A stretch of DNA of 64,000 nt from Phaeocystidibacter luteus (GTDB lineage: Bacteria > Bacteroidota > Bacteroidia > Flavobacteriales > Schleiferiaceae), in NCBI RefSeq assembly GCF_008933115.1, contig NZ_WBVO01000002.1, positions 248,001 through 312,000 of the forward strand, given 5' to 3'. A program made the translations under genes and the position numbers. This document shows, one piece after another, positions 17,317 to 25,960 of this stretch. A model generated the notes under the pieces. It searched no databases and was not told where the DNA came from. It was given only the letters and a program-made list of their open reading frames with translations. Every line of letters begins with the position of its first letter. Position 1 is the stretch's first letter.

Positions 17317-18389
17317 GATTCGGTAGGGTTTGATGTCGATGGTTCGTTGCGCAGGCTTTCCGCGGTTAACAAAGGCATGCAAACGCGAAATGTGCTTCCG
17401 TTATCGATGCTCATAACGGGTGCTCCAAGGAGTCGAAGTCTTTTGTTCAGGTTTGATAGACCTGTACCCGTACTTGCCGGGGCATGTGCTTTTGGCTGAT
17501 TAGGGTTGCTAATGCAGAGGTGATGCAACTCGGAAGTGATTCTGATTTTTAGCGGTTCGGCCCTCGACATCCGGTTGTGCTTGATGGCATTTTCAAGTAA
17601 TTCTTGAATAGCCATGGGGAGGATATACTTCTCGCGATCGGCTTCGTCAATATCAATTTGAACATCTAATGCGGTGGAGAATCGCTCTTTTTGAAGTAGG
17701 AGGTAGGCATCGACGAAGCGTAGTTCCTCTTCTAGAGTGACAATGTGCACATCTTTCTTTTCGAGGATGCGTCGGTAGAGAAGCGAAAATTCATCAATAA
17801 ACCGGATTGCTCTTGGAATGTCCTTTTCGATTTCGAGCATGGCCGAAAGCGTGTTCAAGCTGTTGAAAAGGAAATGCGGTTGTACTTGTGCCTTCAGTTG
17901 GTCGAGCTGGGCTTGAAGCTGCTGCTTTTCCATGCGCTGAACGCGCGTCAAACTATCTCTCCAAAGCTTGAAGAAATAGGCCCCTTCCATTATGAGGAGA
18001 ACGAAGAAGGTAATGGCGAGTCCGAATACGATGTTGTTGACGTAATGAGCGCGAACGTTGCGCACTCCGCCCACAAATTCCAAGCTCAAGAAAATTACAA
18101 AGGCCTGCCAGGCGCCACTTAAGATGATGGATAATATCGATTCAAGAATGATTCGTTTGGCAGCTCCATTTTGCCAGGGATGATGAATTTGAAGCCATCG
18201 GACAATCAACGAATTAATGACGTAAAGCCCGATGGTGACAATGGTTGAGTAGGCAATGGTGTAGAGGCCCGACGACAATTCTCTGGATGTTGATCCAGTA
18301 GACAGAAACTCCACAGAAGTGAAAAACACAACTGGGAAGAGGCTGATAAAGATGATGTAGTAGTAATCTTTTCGTCTGAGAAATGCCAT
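17313..18389 (-). CDS. LytS/YehU-type sensor histidine kinase
   Basis: About 358 residues. Four hydrophobic segments cover the first 160 residues. Then a coiled linker and the His_kinase domain follow (QVQPHFLFNSLNTLSAML, with the phospho-accepting His), and an ATPase domain (LLENAIKHN; GTGLSNLNKRL). No separate sensor domain, so the signal is probably sensed in the membrane. The frame is open to 18527, but that start would overlap the divergent gene at 18503; the ATG at 18389 gives the normal N-terminus MAFLRRKDYYY. It forms an operon with the response regulator. Confidence 0.9.
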   Translation of the reverse strand: MAFLRRKDYYYIIFISLFPVVFFTSVEFLSTGSTSRELSSGLYTIAYSTIVTIGLYVINSLIVRWLQIHHPWQNGAAKRIILESILSIILSGAWQAFVIFLSLEFVGGVRNVRAHYVNNIVFGLAITFFVLLIMEGAYFFKLWRDSLTRVQRMEKQQLQAQLDQLKAQVQPHFLFNSLNTLSAMLEIEKDIPRAIRFIDEFSLLYRRILEKKDVHIVTLEEELRFVDAYLLLQKERFSTALDVQIDIDEADREKYILPMAIQELLENAIKHNRMSRAEPLKIRITSELHHLCISNPNQPKAHAPASTGTGLSNLNKRLRLLGAPVMSIDNGSTFRVCMPLLTAESLRNEPSTSNPTES

Positions 18390-18478
18390 GGTGCGAATGT
18401 AGGTCGGCCTGTAGGTTGTTCTAATACCGAATGTAGTGAATGCCCAAAAAAACGGAGTGAGTGATTCTGTATGGTTCG

Positions 18479-18486
18479 TACATTTG
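18479..18486 (+). promoter_or_regulatory. -7 promoter box upstream of the 18503 gene
   Basis: TACATTTG fits the Bacteroidota -7 consensus TAnnTTTG. The start codon is 16 nt downstream. No clear -33 TTG is seen. Confidence 0.5.
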
Positions 18487-18502
18487 TGTAAAATTTTAGA
18501 AG

Positions 18503-18949
18503 ATGTACCAAGGACTACTTCATACACACTGGCTTTTGGCCGTATTGGTTTTGATCGTATTGCTCCTAACTGTGGTAAACATGGTTATGGGAGTTGCAGG
18601 CAAGCGTGAGTTTGGCAAAGGATCACAAAAGCTTTCTCTATTTAGTTTGATTTTCTCCCATCTACAGCTTGTAGTTGGTCTCGTTTTGTATTTCGTTTCA
18701 CCGTTTGGCTTTAAGGCTTTTGAAGCAGGGAATGTGATGTCGGATTCATTCACGCGCTTCTACGCGGTGGAGCACATTGCAGTTAATATTATTGCCATCA
18801 TCCTAATCACTATTGGTAGATCGGGATTGAAGCGCAAGGATACGGATGCGGCGAAATACCGTCACGGTATGATATTCTTCGGACTTGGATTCTTGCTGTT
18901 GCTCAGCAGAGTGCCTTGGGATCGTCTATTTGAACTCCCAGGTGCATGA
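18503..18949 (+). CDS. Four-helix membrane protein, function unknown
   Basis: 148 residues with four predicted membrane helices (about 8-30, 45-65, 85-105, 122-142). Conserved-looking polar residues lie at membrane edges: HTHW near the start and YAVEHIAVN in helix 3. Two well-spaced His residues in a four-helix bundle would allow haem b or metal binding, but this is only a possibility. It overlaps the hflX start by 4 nt (ATGA), so the two are translationally coupled. Confidence 0.75.
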   Translation: MYQGLLHTHWLLAVLVLIVLLLTVVNMVMGVAGKREFGKGSQKLSLFSLIFSHLQLVVGLVLYFVSPFGFKAFEAGNVMSDSFTRFYAVEHIAVNIIAIILITIGRSGLKRKDTDAAKYRHGMIFFGLGFLLLLSRVPWDRLFELPGA

Positions 18950-20142
18950 TAGAGATCAAGCCAAGAACTTCCGAGCGCGAACGGGCCGTCCTGATTGGAA
19001 TCGTCAACAGGTGGCAAGATGAAGAAAAGAGTGCGGAATATCTGGATGAACTCGAATTCTTAGCGGATACCGCAGGAGCAGATTCAATCAAGCGTTTTAC
19101 TCAAAAGTTGGATACTCCTCATCCTAAGACCTTCTTGGGCACGGGTAAAATGGAGGAGATTCAAAGCTATATCAAGAGTGAAGATATTGATGTAGCCATT
19201 TTTGATGATGAGCTTACACCTTCTCAACTGAAGAGCATCGAGCAGATGTTTAAATGCAAGGTGCTCGACAGAACGAACTTGATTCTCGATATTTTCGCGG
19301 CTAGAGCCGAAACGAGCTACGCCCGTACCCAGGTTGAACTTGCACAGTACGAATACCTCCTACCTCGGTTGACCCGAATGTGGACTCACTTGGAGCGACA
19401 AAAAGGGGGTATTGGTATGCGTGGTCCGGGTGAAACCCAGATTGAAACCGACCGTCGGATTATCCAACAAAAAATCAGCTTGCTGAAGAAGAAGTTGGAG
19501 AAAATCGACAAGCAAATGGCTACTCAACGCGGAAATCGCGGTAGCTTGGTTCGTGTGGCACTTGTTGGATATACCAACGTTGGTAAAAGCACCCTGATGA
19601 ACCGTATGGCCAAGAGTGAAGTCTTGGCTGAGAACAAACTCTTCGCGACGCTCGATACGACTGTTCGTAAAGTGGTCATCGGCAATTTGCCATTCTTGTT
19701 ATCTGATACAGTGGGGTTCATCCGGAAGCTTCCAACTCAGCTTGTTGAAAGTTTTAAGAGTACGCTAGATGAGGTTCGCGAAGCAGATGTGTTGCTGCAT
19801 GTGGTAGACATTTCGCACAGTAATTTCATGGAGCACATCGAATCGGTGAACAAGACTATCGGCGAAATTGACGGTCAGGAGAAGCCGACGATTATGGTCT
19901 TCAACAAGATTGACTTGTATAAGCATGAAGAGCCGGAAGTCATTGATCCTGAGGAAGATTTAGAGGAGCGCTACTTTACTATTGACGATTGGAAGCGTAC
20001 ATGGATGGCGAAGATGGACGGAAATGCCGTTTTCATTTCAGCTGAGAAAAAGCAGAACATGGATGCCCTGCGAGAATCTATTTATCGCATTGTTTCAGGA
20101 ATTCATGCCGAAAGATTCCCATTCGAGAACTTCCTCTACTAA
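18946..20142 (+). CDS. hflX: GTPase HflX
   Basis: Ribosome-associated GTPase that splits stalled or idle 70S ribosomes. The 398-residue protein has the HflX N-terminal domain (FLGTGKMEEIQ; glycine-rich GIGMRGPGETQIETDRR), a helical linker, and the G domain: G1 GYTNVGKST, G3 DTVGF, G4 NKID. The signature and length are standard. Cotranscribed with the upstream small membrane protein. Confidence 0.96.
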   Translation: MIEIKPRTSERERAVLIGIVNRWQDEEKSAEYLDELEFLADTAGADSIKRFTQKLDTPHPKTFLGTGKMEEIQSYIKSEDIDVAIFDDELTPSQLKSIEQMFKCKVLDRTNLILDIFAARAETSYARTQVELAQYEYLLPRLTRMWTHLERQKGGIGMRGPGETQIETDRRIIQQKISLLKKKLEKIDKQMATQRGNRGSLVRVALVGYTNVGKSTLMNRMAKSEVLAENKLFATLDTTVRKVVIGNLPFLLSDTVGFIRKLPTQLVESFKSTLDEVREADVLLHVVDISHSNFMEHIESVNKTIGEIDGQEKPTIMVFNKIDLYKHEEPEVIDPEEDLEERYFTIDDWKRTWMAKMDGNAVFISAEKKQNMDALRESIYRIVSGIHAERFPFENFLY

Positions 20143-20167
20143 GAAGGCGTTGTAGAAGACACCTTCG

Positions 20168-20175
20168 TACCTTTG
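20168..20175 (+). promoter_or_regulatory. -7 promoter box of the malic enzyme gene
   Basis: TACCTTTG, with a TTG at 20150-20152 (15-nt spacing, a little short). It rules out the upstream ATG at 20173 as the start and supports 20197. Confidence 0.6.
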
Positions 20176-20196
20176 CACATTACATCCATCCCTACT

Positions 20197-22470
20197 ATGG
20201 CTAAGAAGAATCAGATTCGCAAGCAAGATATATTGGACTATCACGAGGGAGCCAGACCTGGAAAGATCGAGGTCATTCCATCGAAACCGTCCAACTCGCA
20301 GAGAGACCTCAGTATTGCCTATTCACCTGGTGTTGCTGAGCCTTGCAAGGAAATTGAAAAAGATCCTGAAACGGCCTATCAGTATACGGCTAAAGGAAAC
20401 TTGGTTGCCGTTATTTCAAACGGAACCGCCGTGCTTGGATTAGGTGATATAGGTCCGCTTGCCAGTAAGCCTGTGATGGAGGGTAAAGGTGTGCTATTCA
20501 AGATTTTTGCGGATATCGACACGTTCGATTTAGAGCTCGATGCAAAGGATCCGGAGACCTTTATCCAAACGGTAAAAGCGCTCGGACCCACTTTTGGCGG
20601 CATCAACCTCGAAGATATTAAGGCACCTGATTGTTTTGAAATTGAGCAGCGCCTGAAAGAGGAGCTCGATATCCCAGTGATGCACGACGACCAGCACGGT
20701 ACGGCAATCATTTCAGGTGCGGCCTTGCTGAACGCATTATCACTAGTTGAAAAGGATATAGCTAAGGTTCGCGTTGTTTTCAATGGGGCCGGTGCGAGCG
20801 CGGTTAGCTGTGCTTCACTCTATCTTTCATTAGGTGTCAAGAAAGAAAACCTCTTGATGCTCGATAGCAAAGGGGTTATTACGACCGATAGAGAGAATCT
20901 GACTCCCGAGAAACAAAAGTTCGCTGCGGATACCAAGCTGAATACGCTTGAAGAAGCGGTAAAGGATGCAGATGTTTTCGTTGGCTTGTCGCGTGGCGGC
21001 GTTCTTTCCAAGGCCATGGTTAAATCAATGGCTAAGGACCCAATTGTGTTCGCATTGGCGAATCCAGACCCTGAAATCACATACGAAGATGCGATTGCGG
21101 CTCGTAAGGATATTATCATGGCTACAGGCCGAAGCGATAATCCGAATCAGGTAAATAATGTGCTTGGATTCCCATTCATTTTCCGTGGTGCGCTTGATGT
21201 AAGGGCGACCAAGATCAATGAAGAGATGAAGCTGGCAGCAACTTACGCCATTGCGAATTTGGCCAAAGAAACCGTTCCGGAAATTGTGAACCTCGCGTAC
21301 GGTATGCGAAACATGTCTTTCGGCAGAGAGTATATCATTCCAAAGCCTTTTGACCCGCGATTGATTCATACTGTAGCGATGGCCGTTGCCAAAGCTGCTA
21401 TGGAGTCTGGTGTTGCCAAAAAGGAAATCACCAACTGGGACCGCTACAAAGAAGAGTTGATTACTCGTTTGGGAAGGGATGATAAGTTCATTCGCCTAGC
21501 GATGGAAAAAGCACGTGCAAATCCTCAGCGTGTAGTGTTCAGCGAGGCGGATAATTTCAAAATGCTAAAAGCAGCTCAGATCGCCTACGAAGAAGGAATT
21601 GCTATTCCGATTTTGTTGGGTGATGAAAAGCGCATCAAGCAGATTGACAAGCAGTACGATCTTGGTATAGCTGAGAATATGGAGATTGTCGATCCGCGAA
21701 CCATGCCCGAAAAAGGCGAGGTTTATGCGAAACAGTTTTACGATGATCGAAAACGTAAAGGTGTGACGGAGTACGAGGCACGTCGCCTCATGAAGAACCG
21801 CGATTATTATGGTCCAATGATGGTGAAGCACGGCGATGCCGACGCCTTCATTACAGGCCTAACTATAAAGTATCCACGGGCTGTCAGACCCCTACTTGAA
21901 ATCTTTGGTCAGCATGGACAAAACCGCGTTGCTGGCATGTACATCATGCTTACGAAACGCGGACCGTTGTTCTTTGCGGATACGACGATAAACGAGGAGC
22001 CTGACGTAGACGGAATTGTGGATATCGTATTGAGTGTTGCTGAAACGGTCAAGCGAATTAACCTGAAGCCGAAGGTGGCATTGTTGAGCTATTCAAACTT
22101 TGGTAGCCACCATGGGAAGGTTCCGTCCAAGATGAACCAGGCCGTTGAAAAGCTGAAGCAGACACATCCAGATCTTATTGTAGACGGAGAAATGCAAGCC
22201 AACTTTGCGGTGAATAACAAACTTCTAGAGGAGGTTTTCCCATTCTCTGATCTTGTGAATCACAAGCCAAATATTTTCATCTTCCCGGATTTGGCGAGTG
22301 GAAACATTTCTTACAAACTGCTCCAGTCTCTTGGTGCTGCTGAGGCAATTGGTCCGATTCTCATCGGGCTAGACAAGGCTGCCCACGTGTTGCAAATGGG
22401 TGCAAGTGTTCGCGAGATTGTGAACATTGTAGCTATGGCGGTGGTAGACGCCCAAACGAGAAAAGAATAA
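20197..22470 (+). CDS. maeB: NADP-dependent malic enzyme (MaeB type, PTA-like C-terminus)
   Basis: Oxidative decarboxylation of malate to pyruvate with NADP reduction. The 757-residue protein has two parts: the malic enzyme domains at about 1-420 (SIAYSPGVAEPC, MHDDQHGTA, FNGAGASAVS for NAD(P) binding) and a phosphotransacetylase-like domain at about 430-757 (RVVFSEADN, GEMQAN, FPDLASGN). The PTA-like part in MaeB enzymes is regulatory, binding acetyl-CoA, and normally not catalytic. The start at 20197 gives MAKKNQIRK and follows the -7 box; the upstream ATG lies inside the promoter. Monocistronic. Confidence 0.95.
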   Translation: MAKKNQIRKQDILDYHEGARPGKIEVIPSKPSNSQRDLSIAYSPGVAEPCKEIEKDPETAYQYTAKGNLVAVISNGTAVLGLGDIGPLASKPVMEGKGVLFKIFADIDTFDLELDAKDPETFIQTVKALGPTFGGINLEDIKAPDCFEIEQRLKEELDIPVMHDDQHGTAIISGAALLNALSLVEKDIAKVRVVFNGAGASAVSCASLYLSLGVKKENLLMLDSKGVITTDRENLTPEKQKFAADTKLNTLEEAVKDADVFVGLSRGGVLSKAMVKSMAKDPIVFALANPDPEITYEDAIAARKDIIMATGRSDNPNQVNNVLGFPFIFRGALDVRATKINEEMKLAATYAIANLAKETVPEIVNLAYGMRNMSFGREYIIPKPFDPRLIHTVAMAVAKAAMESGVAKKEITNWDRYKEELITRLGRDDKFIRLAMEKARANPQRVVFSEADNFKMLKAAQIAYEEGIAIPILLGDEKRIKQIDKQYDLGIAENMEIVDPRTMPEKGEVYAKQFYDDRKRKGVTEYEARRLMKNRDYYGPMMVKHGDADAFITGLTIKYPRAVRPLLEIFGQHGQNRVAGMYIMLTKRGPLFFADTTINEEPDVDGIVDIVLSVAETVKRINLKPKVALLSYSNFGSHHGKVPSKMNQAVEKLKQTHPDLIVDGEMQANFAVNNKLLEEVFPFSDLVNHKPNIFIFPDLASGNISYKLLQSLGAAEAIGPILIGLDKAAHVLQMGASVREIVNIVAMAVVDAQTRKE

Positions 22471-22476
22471 GGGGAA

Positions 22477-23199
22477 TCAGTCGAAGACCTTGCCTACACG
22501 AACGAGCTGAGCTTCGTCTAGAATGGTAATGTTTCGGCCTTTCACTTCGATGAGGCCGTCACCCTTGAATTCGGAAATGAGTCGGATTACGGATTCGGTG
22601 GCTGTGCCGACCATGTTCGCAATCTCTTCGCGAGTAAGGGTGATGTCGATTGCACCAGTTTCTTCATTCAAGCCGAACTGAGCTTTGAGCATGAGAAGGA
22701 CCTCGGCCAATCTCTCTCGAACGGATTTTTGGGCGATGTCGGTGATCAATTTACCTGCCTCGCCAAGTTCATGACAAGCCATGCGAAGGATGTTCAAAGA
22801 GAACTTGGGGTTTTTCTCGAGGAAGGAGAACAGCACTTGCTTTGGAATGTAGCATGCGTGCACATCTTCGAGAGCTTCAACGGTAGCTGAAAGGGGTTCT
22901 TCACTGAGGAGTGAGCGGTATCCGATAAGGTCACCATTCACTGCAAAGCGAATGATTTGATCCTTGCCGTTTTGTCCAAGACGATGCAGTTTTGCTTTCC
23001 CAGAATGAATACAGAAAACGCCGTTTGGTCGACTCCCTTCGCTCATCATGATTTGGCCCTTCTTGAAGGAAGTGCAAGCCTTGACGTTGTTGAGTTCATC
23101 GACTTCTTCTGAAGTCAAGTCCTTGAAAAGTGAGAGGTGCCTTTTACCGCAATTCGCACAGTCAAAGGGTACTGGGTTGTGTGTGGTCTTACTTGACAT
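22477..23199 (-). CDS. Crp/Fnr family transcriptional regulator
   Basis: 240 residues. A cyclic-nucleotide-binding-like beta-roll covers about 30-145 (GVFCIHSGKAKLHRLG), then a dimerisation helix, then a helix-turn-helix at about 185-225 (TREEIANMVGTATESVIRL). The N-terminus has a CANCGKRH cluster with a preceding Cys-poor tail, recalling FNR-type cysteine motifs, but only two closely spaced cysteines are present, so an Fe-S cluster is uncertain. The E..T.S.IR recognition helix is close to that of FNR. It faces the ccoI gene divergently, a setting in which such regulators control microaerobic respiration. The start ATG at 23199 is preferred to the upstream TTG. Confidence 0.88.
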   Translation of the reverse strand: MSSKTTHNPVPFDCANCGKRHLSLFKDLTSEEVDELNNVKACTSFKKGQIMMSEGSRPNGVFCIHSGKAKLHRLGQNGKDQIIRFAVNGDLIGYRSLLSEEPLSATVEALEDVHACYIPKQVLFSFLEKNPKFSLNILRMACHELGEAGKLITDIAQKSVRERLAEVLLMLKAQFGLNEETGAIDITLTREEIANMVGTATESVIRLISEFKGDGLIEVKGRNITILDEAQLVRVGKVFD

Positions 23200-23205
23200 A
23201 CAACT

Positions 23206-23236
23206 CAAAGATAGAATTGTTCCAAATCATATTCAA
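23206..23236 (-). promoter_or_regulatory. Consensus Bacteroidota promoter of the crp/fnr gene
   Basis: On the minus strand TTG (23236-23234), 20 nt, then TATCTTTG (23213-23206): an exact TTG-N17-23-TAnnTTTG match. The ATG at 23199 is only 6 nt past the -7 box, so the transcript would be nearly leaderless. Confidence 0.8.
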
Positions 23237-23318
23237 GTTATTTTTTAGGTGAATGTGACGTTTGTCATGGTTTCTGGAAATCTCATCCATGACCTTTGGT
23301 ATACAATCGGACACACAC

Positions 23319-25817
23319 ATGTCGGAATCATTAAAATGCGATCACTGCGGGGACCCGTGTACATCGGAGATCACTTTAGACGATAAGGTGTTCTGCTGTC
23401 ACGGTTGCAAATCCGTTTATACCATATTGTGGGCGAACGGGATGGAATCCTTTTATGCGAAGAAGGATAGGAGCGGTAATCCCGTAGCCGACGCTGCCGA
23501 TTTTAGTATTCTTGAGAATGACGAAATACGGTCGGAGGTCATGGACTTCTCCGATGGTAATATAGGTGTGGTTCGACTTTTCCTTCCGGCCATACATTGC
23601 AGTGCTTGCCTGTGGTTACTGGAGCGGTTGCACAAGTTAAACGATGCGGTTATAAGCGTGCGCGTGGAGTTTTCTAAGCGAACGGCGCACATTCGTTTCA
23701 AGGAAAGTGAATTGACTTTGAAGGAGCTCGCTGAACTACTTCAGCAAATCGGGTATCCCCCTCACATTCGCTTGGCTGACGCAGAGGGTGAAGGCGAGAA
23801 AGTAGCCAAGGATAAGCGACTTATTTACCAATTTGGTATTGCGGCTTTTGCATTCGGCAATATCATGCTGATGGCCTTGCCTGAGTATTTTTATCCGGAA
23901 GATGATTCCCTAGCACAGTATTCAACCTTTTTCAGGTGGCTCAGCTGGGCGCTAACCCTTCCAGTTATCACTTATTCTGCTCGGGATTACTTTACCAATG
24001 CCTATCGTGGGATTCGTATTCGTCGAGTTAATATCGATCAACCAATCGCCATCGGAATTCTTGCACTCTTCCTTCAAAGTACTTGGGAAATAACGTCAGG
24101 TTTGGGGAGTGGATATCTTGACTCGCTTGCAGGCTTGATGTTCTTCTTGCTCCTTGGTAAACTATTCCAACGTAAGACCTATGAGTCACTTTCTTTTGAA
24201 CGCGATTATAAGAGTTACTTCCCTTTAGGTATTACGGTGGTCAATAAGGATGACTCACATAGCATCAAGCCTGTTCAAAAGCTAGAAAAGGGAGAGTTGA
24301 TCTACATTAGAAATGAAGAGATTATTCCTGTTGACGGAAAGATTCTTCGTGGAAATGCAGTCATCGACAATGCGTTTGTGACCGGTGAATCGACCCCCGA
24401 AAAGAAGAATATTGGCGACCGTGTTTTTGCGGGAGGGAAGCAGTGCGGCGGAGCTATTGAGATATTAGTTGAAAGACCGATGGATCAGAGTTACCTCACA
24501 CAGCTTTGGAATGATCAGAACTTTGACGGAAACAAGGCGGATAAGTTTCAGACTCTCACCGACAGGGTATCGAAGTACTTCGTTGTGGTGATTCTCACTC
24601 TGGCTCTAGGTGCCTTTGCCTTCTGGGCTTTGAATGAGAGCTGGGTTGTGGGCATAAAAGTATTCACTGCCGTCCTCATCGTTGCCTGCCCTTGTGCGTT
24701 GGCATTGTCTGCTCCATTTGCGAACGGCCATGCTCTTCGCTTGATGGGGCGCAAAGGACTTTACCTGAAGCGGGCTGAAGTTGTAGAAGCGTTAGCGGAC
24801 ATCAATAAGATTGTGTGGGATAAAACGGGTACGCTCACCAGTGTGGCAAAGAGCAAAGTCAAGTGGTTAGGCGAATCGCTAAATGAGGATGATAGAGCCG
24901 CTTTATCTGCGTTAATGCATTCATCAAAACATCCTTTGAGTTTGAGGATATCGGCTTTTCTCGGCAACGGGACGAAACGAGTGTCCTATTTCGAGGAGGT
25001 TGTAGGGAAGGGCGTCATCGGAACGGTTGACGGTGTTGATTATCGCTTGGGCTCTTCTTCCTGGCTCGGAGCTGATGCTACTCCTGAAGCGAATGCGAGT
25101 CAAGTTTGGGTAAAACGGAACGGTACGCTGATAGGTCATTTCCATATTCTTCATGCCTTTAGGTCGGAAACCAAAGCCGTGATAAACCAGATGAAGAATT
25201 GGGCTGGTCAGACTGTGGTAACAGGGGACGATAATGGCGAAGAAATGGCTTTGCGAAGCCTTTTCGGCGCAGGAGTAGAGTTGAAATTCAGACAAAAACC
25301 GCACGATAAGCTCAATGTAATTGCAGATATGCAAAGTGAGGGGAATCAGGTTGTTATGATCGGCGATGGGTTGAATGATGCTGGGGCTTTGAACCAGGCA
25401 GAAGTTGGCATAAGTGTAGCCGAAGATATTAACAACTTCACCCCAGCAAGCGATGCAATTTTGCATGCCAAGTCGTTCGGTCGTTTGCCAGAGTTCTTTA
25501 AACTCTCCAAATACACGCGTAGAATTGTCTACTGGAGTTTTGGCTTGTCATTCGCCTACAATATTGCAGGTCTTTCATTCGCCTTAATGGGATTATTGAG
25601 TCCACTATTGTCTGCTATTCTTATGCCACTGAGTTCGATAACTGTGGTGACATTTGTGTCACTGATGGTGAATCGATTTAGGTTTTCAGAATTGGAGGTT
25701 GTTGAAGGGGAAGATGCATTTTCGTGGGATGAAAATGGGTCTGCGTTTGGGGAGAATCAACCGGGGGCCGCCACTCCTCCTCCCCAGAGATCAAGATACG
25801 AGGGATCCACGACCTAA
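23319..25817 (+). CDS. ccoI: CcoI/FixI-type copper-transporting P-type ATPase
   Basis: About 832 residues. The N-terminus has the CcoI metal-binding region (CDHCGDPC, then CCHGC) and an HMA-like domain with CSACLWLLE. Then come the P1B-type ATPase features: actuator TGES, membrane CPCALAL, phosphorylation site DKTGTLT and hinge GDGLNDAGAL. CcoI exports copper to the periplasm for assembly of cbb3 cytochrome oxidase. The start at 23319 gives MSESLKCDHCG. Two oddities: the usual downstream ccoS and ccoNOP genes are absent, and the last ~35 residues form a Gly/Pro/Glu-rich tail unlike normal CcoI ends, as though the frame reads into new sequence. Confidence 0.9.
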   Translation: MSESLKCDHCGDPCTSEITLDDKVFCCHGCKSVYTILWANGMESFYAKKDRSGNPVADAADFSILENDEIRSEVMDFSDGNIGVVRLFLPAIHCSACLWLLERLHKLNDAVISVRVEFSKRTAHIRFKESELTLKELAELLQQIGYPPHIRLADAEGEGEKVAKDKRLIYQFGIAAFAFGNIMLMALPEYFYPEDDSLAQYSTFFRWLSWALTLPVITYSARDYFTNAYRGIRIRRVNIDQPIAIGILALFLQSTWEITSGLGSGYLDSLAGLMFFLLLGKLFQRKTYESLSFERDYKSYFPLGITVVNKDDSHSIKPVQKLEKGELIYIRNEEIIPVDGKILRGNAVIDNAFVTGESTPEKKNIGDRVFAGGKQCGGAIEILVERPMDQSYLTQLWNDQNFDGNKADKFQTLTDRVSKYFVVVILTLALGAFAFWALNESWVVGIKVFTAVLIVACPCALALSAPFANGHALRLMGRKGLYLKRAEVVEALADINKIVWDKTGTLTSVAKSKVKWLGESLNEDDRAALSALMHSSKHPLSLRISAFLGNGTKRVSYFEEVVGKGVIGTVDGVDYRLGSSSWLGADATPEANASQVWVKRNGTLIGHFHILHAFRSETKAVINQMKNWAGQTVVTGDDNGEEMALRSLFGAGVELKFRQKPHDKLNVIADMQSEGNQVVMIGDGLNDAGALNQAEVGISVAEDINNFTPASDAILHAKSFGRLPEFFKLSKYTRRIVYWSFGLSFAYNIAGLSFALMGLLSPLLSAILMPLSSITVVTFVSLMVNRFRFSELEVVEGEDAFSWDENGSAFGENQPGAATPPPQRSRYEGSTT

Positions 25818-25960
25818 GTCGTATGATAAACGGATACAAACGTTTACTTGCGCTTCGTGCTTCAGCTGCTCACCGCCATATCAACATCTCACAGTGCACA
25901 AACCTCTCCATCACGTGTCAATCACAATGTTTAGTCCCAAATACAAGTGATTCGTGATGG
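25818..25960. other. Noncoding junction downstream of ccoI
   Basis: The short inverted repeat ACGAC-ctaa-GTCGT (25809-25822) spans the ccoI stop codon. From 25818 a 33-nt segment resembles the minus strand of 9628-9660 (25 of 33 bases), with two tandem AAACG(TT/GA)TA motifs. No gene or T-tract terminator is seen. Confidence 0.45.

Noticed and set aside
20173-20196. Upstream ATG for the malic enzyme
   Set aside because: It falls inside the -7 promoter box; the ATG at 20197 gives the family N-terminus.
24924-25466. 180-residue open frame antisense to ccoI
   Set aside because: Overlaps the conserved ATPase hinge region; no sign of a protein family.
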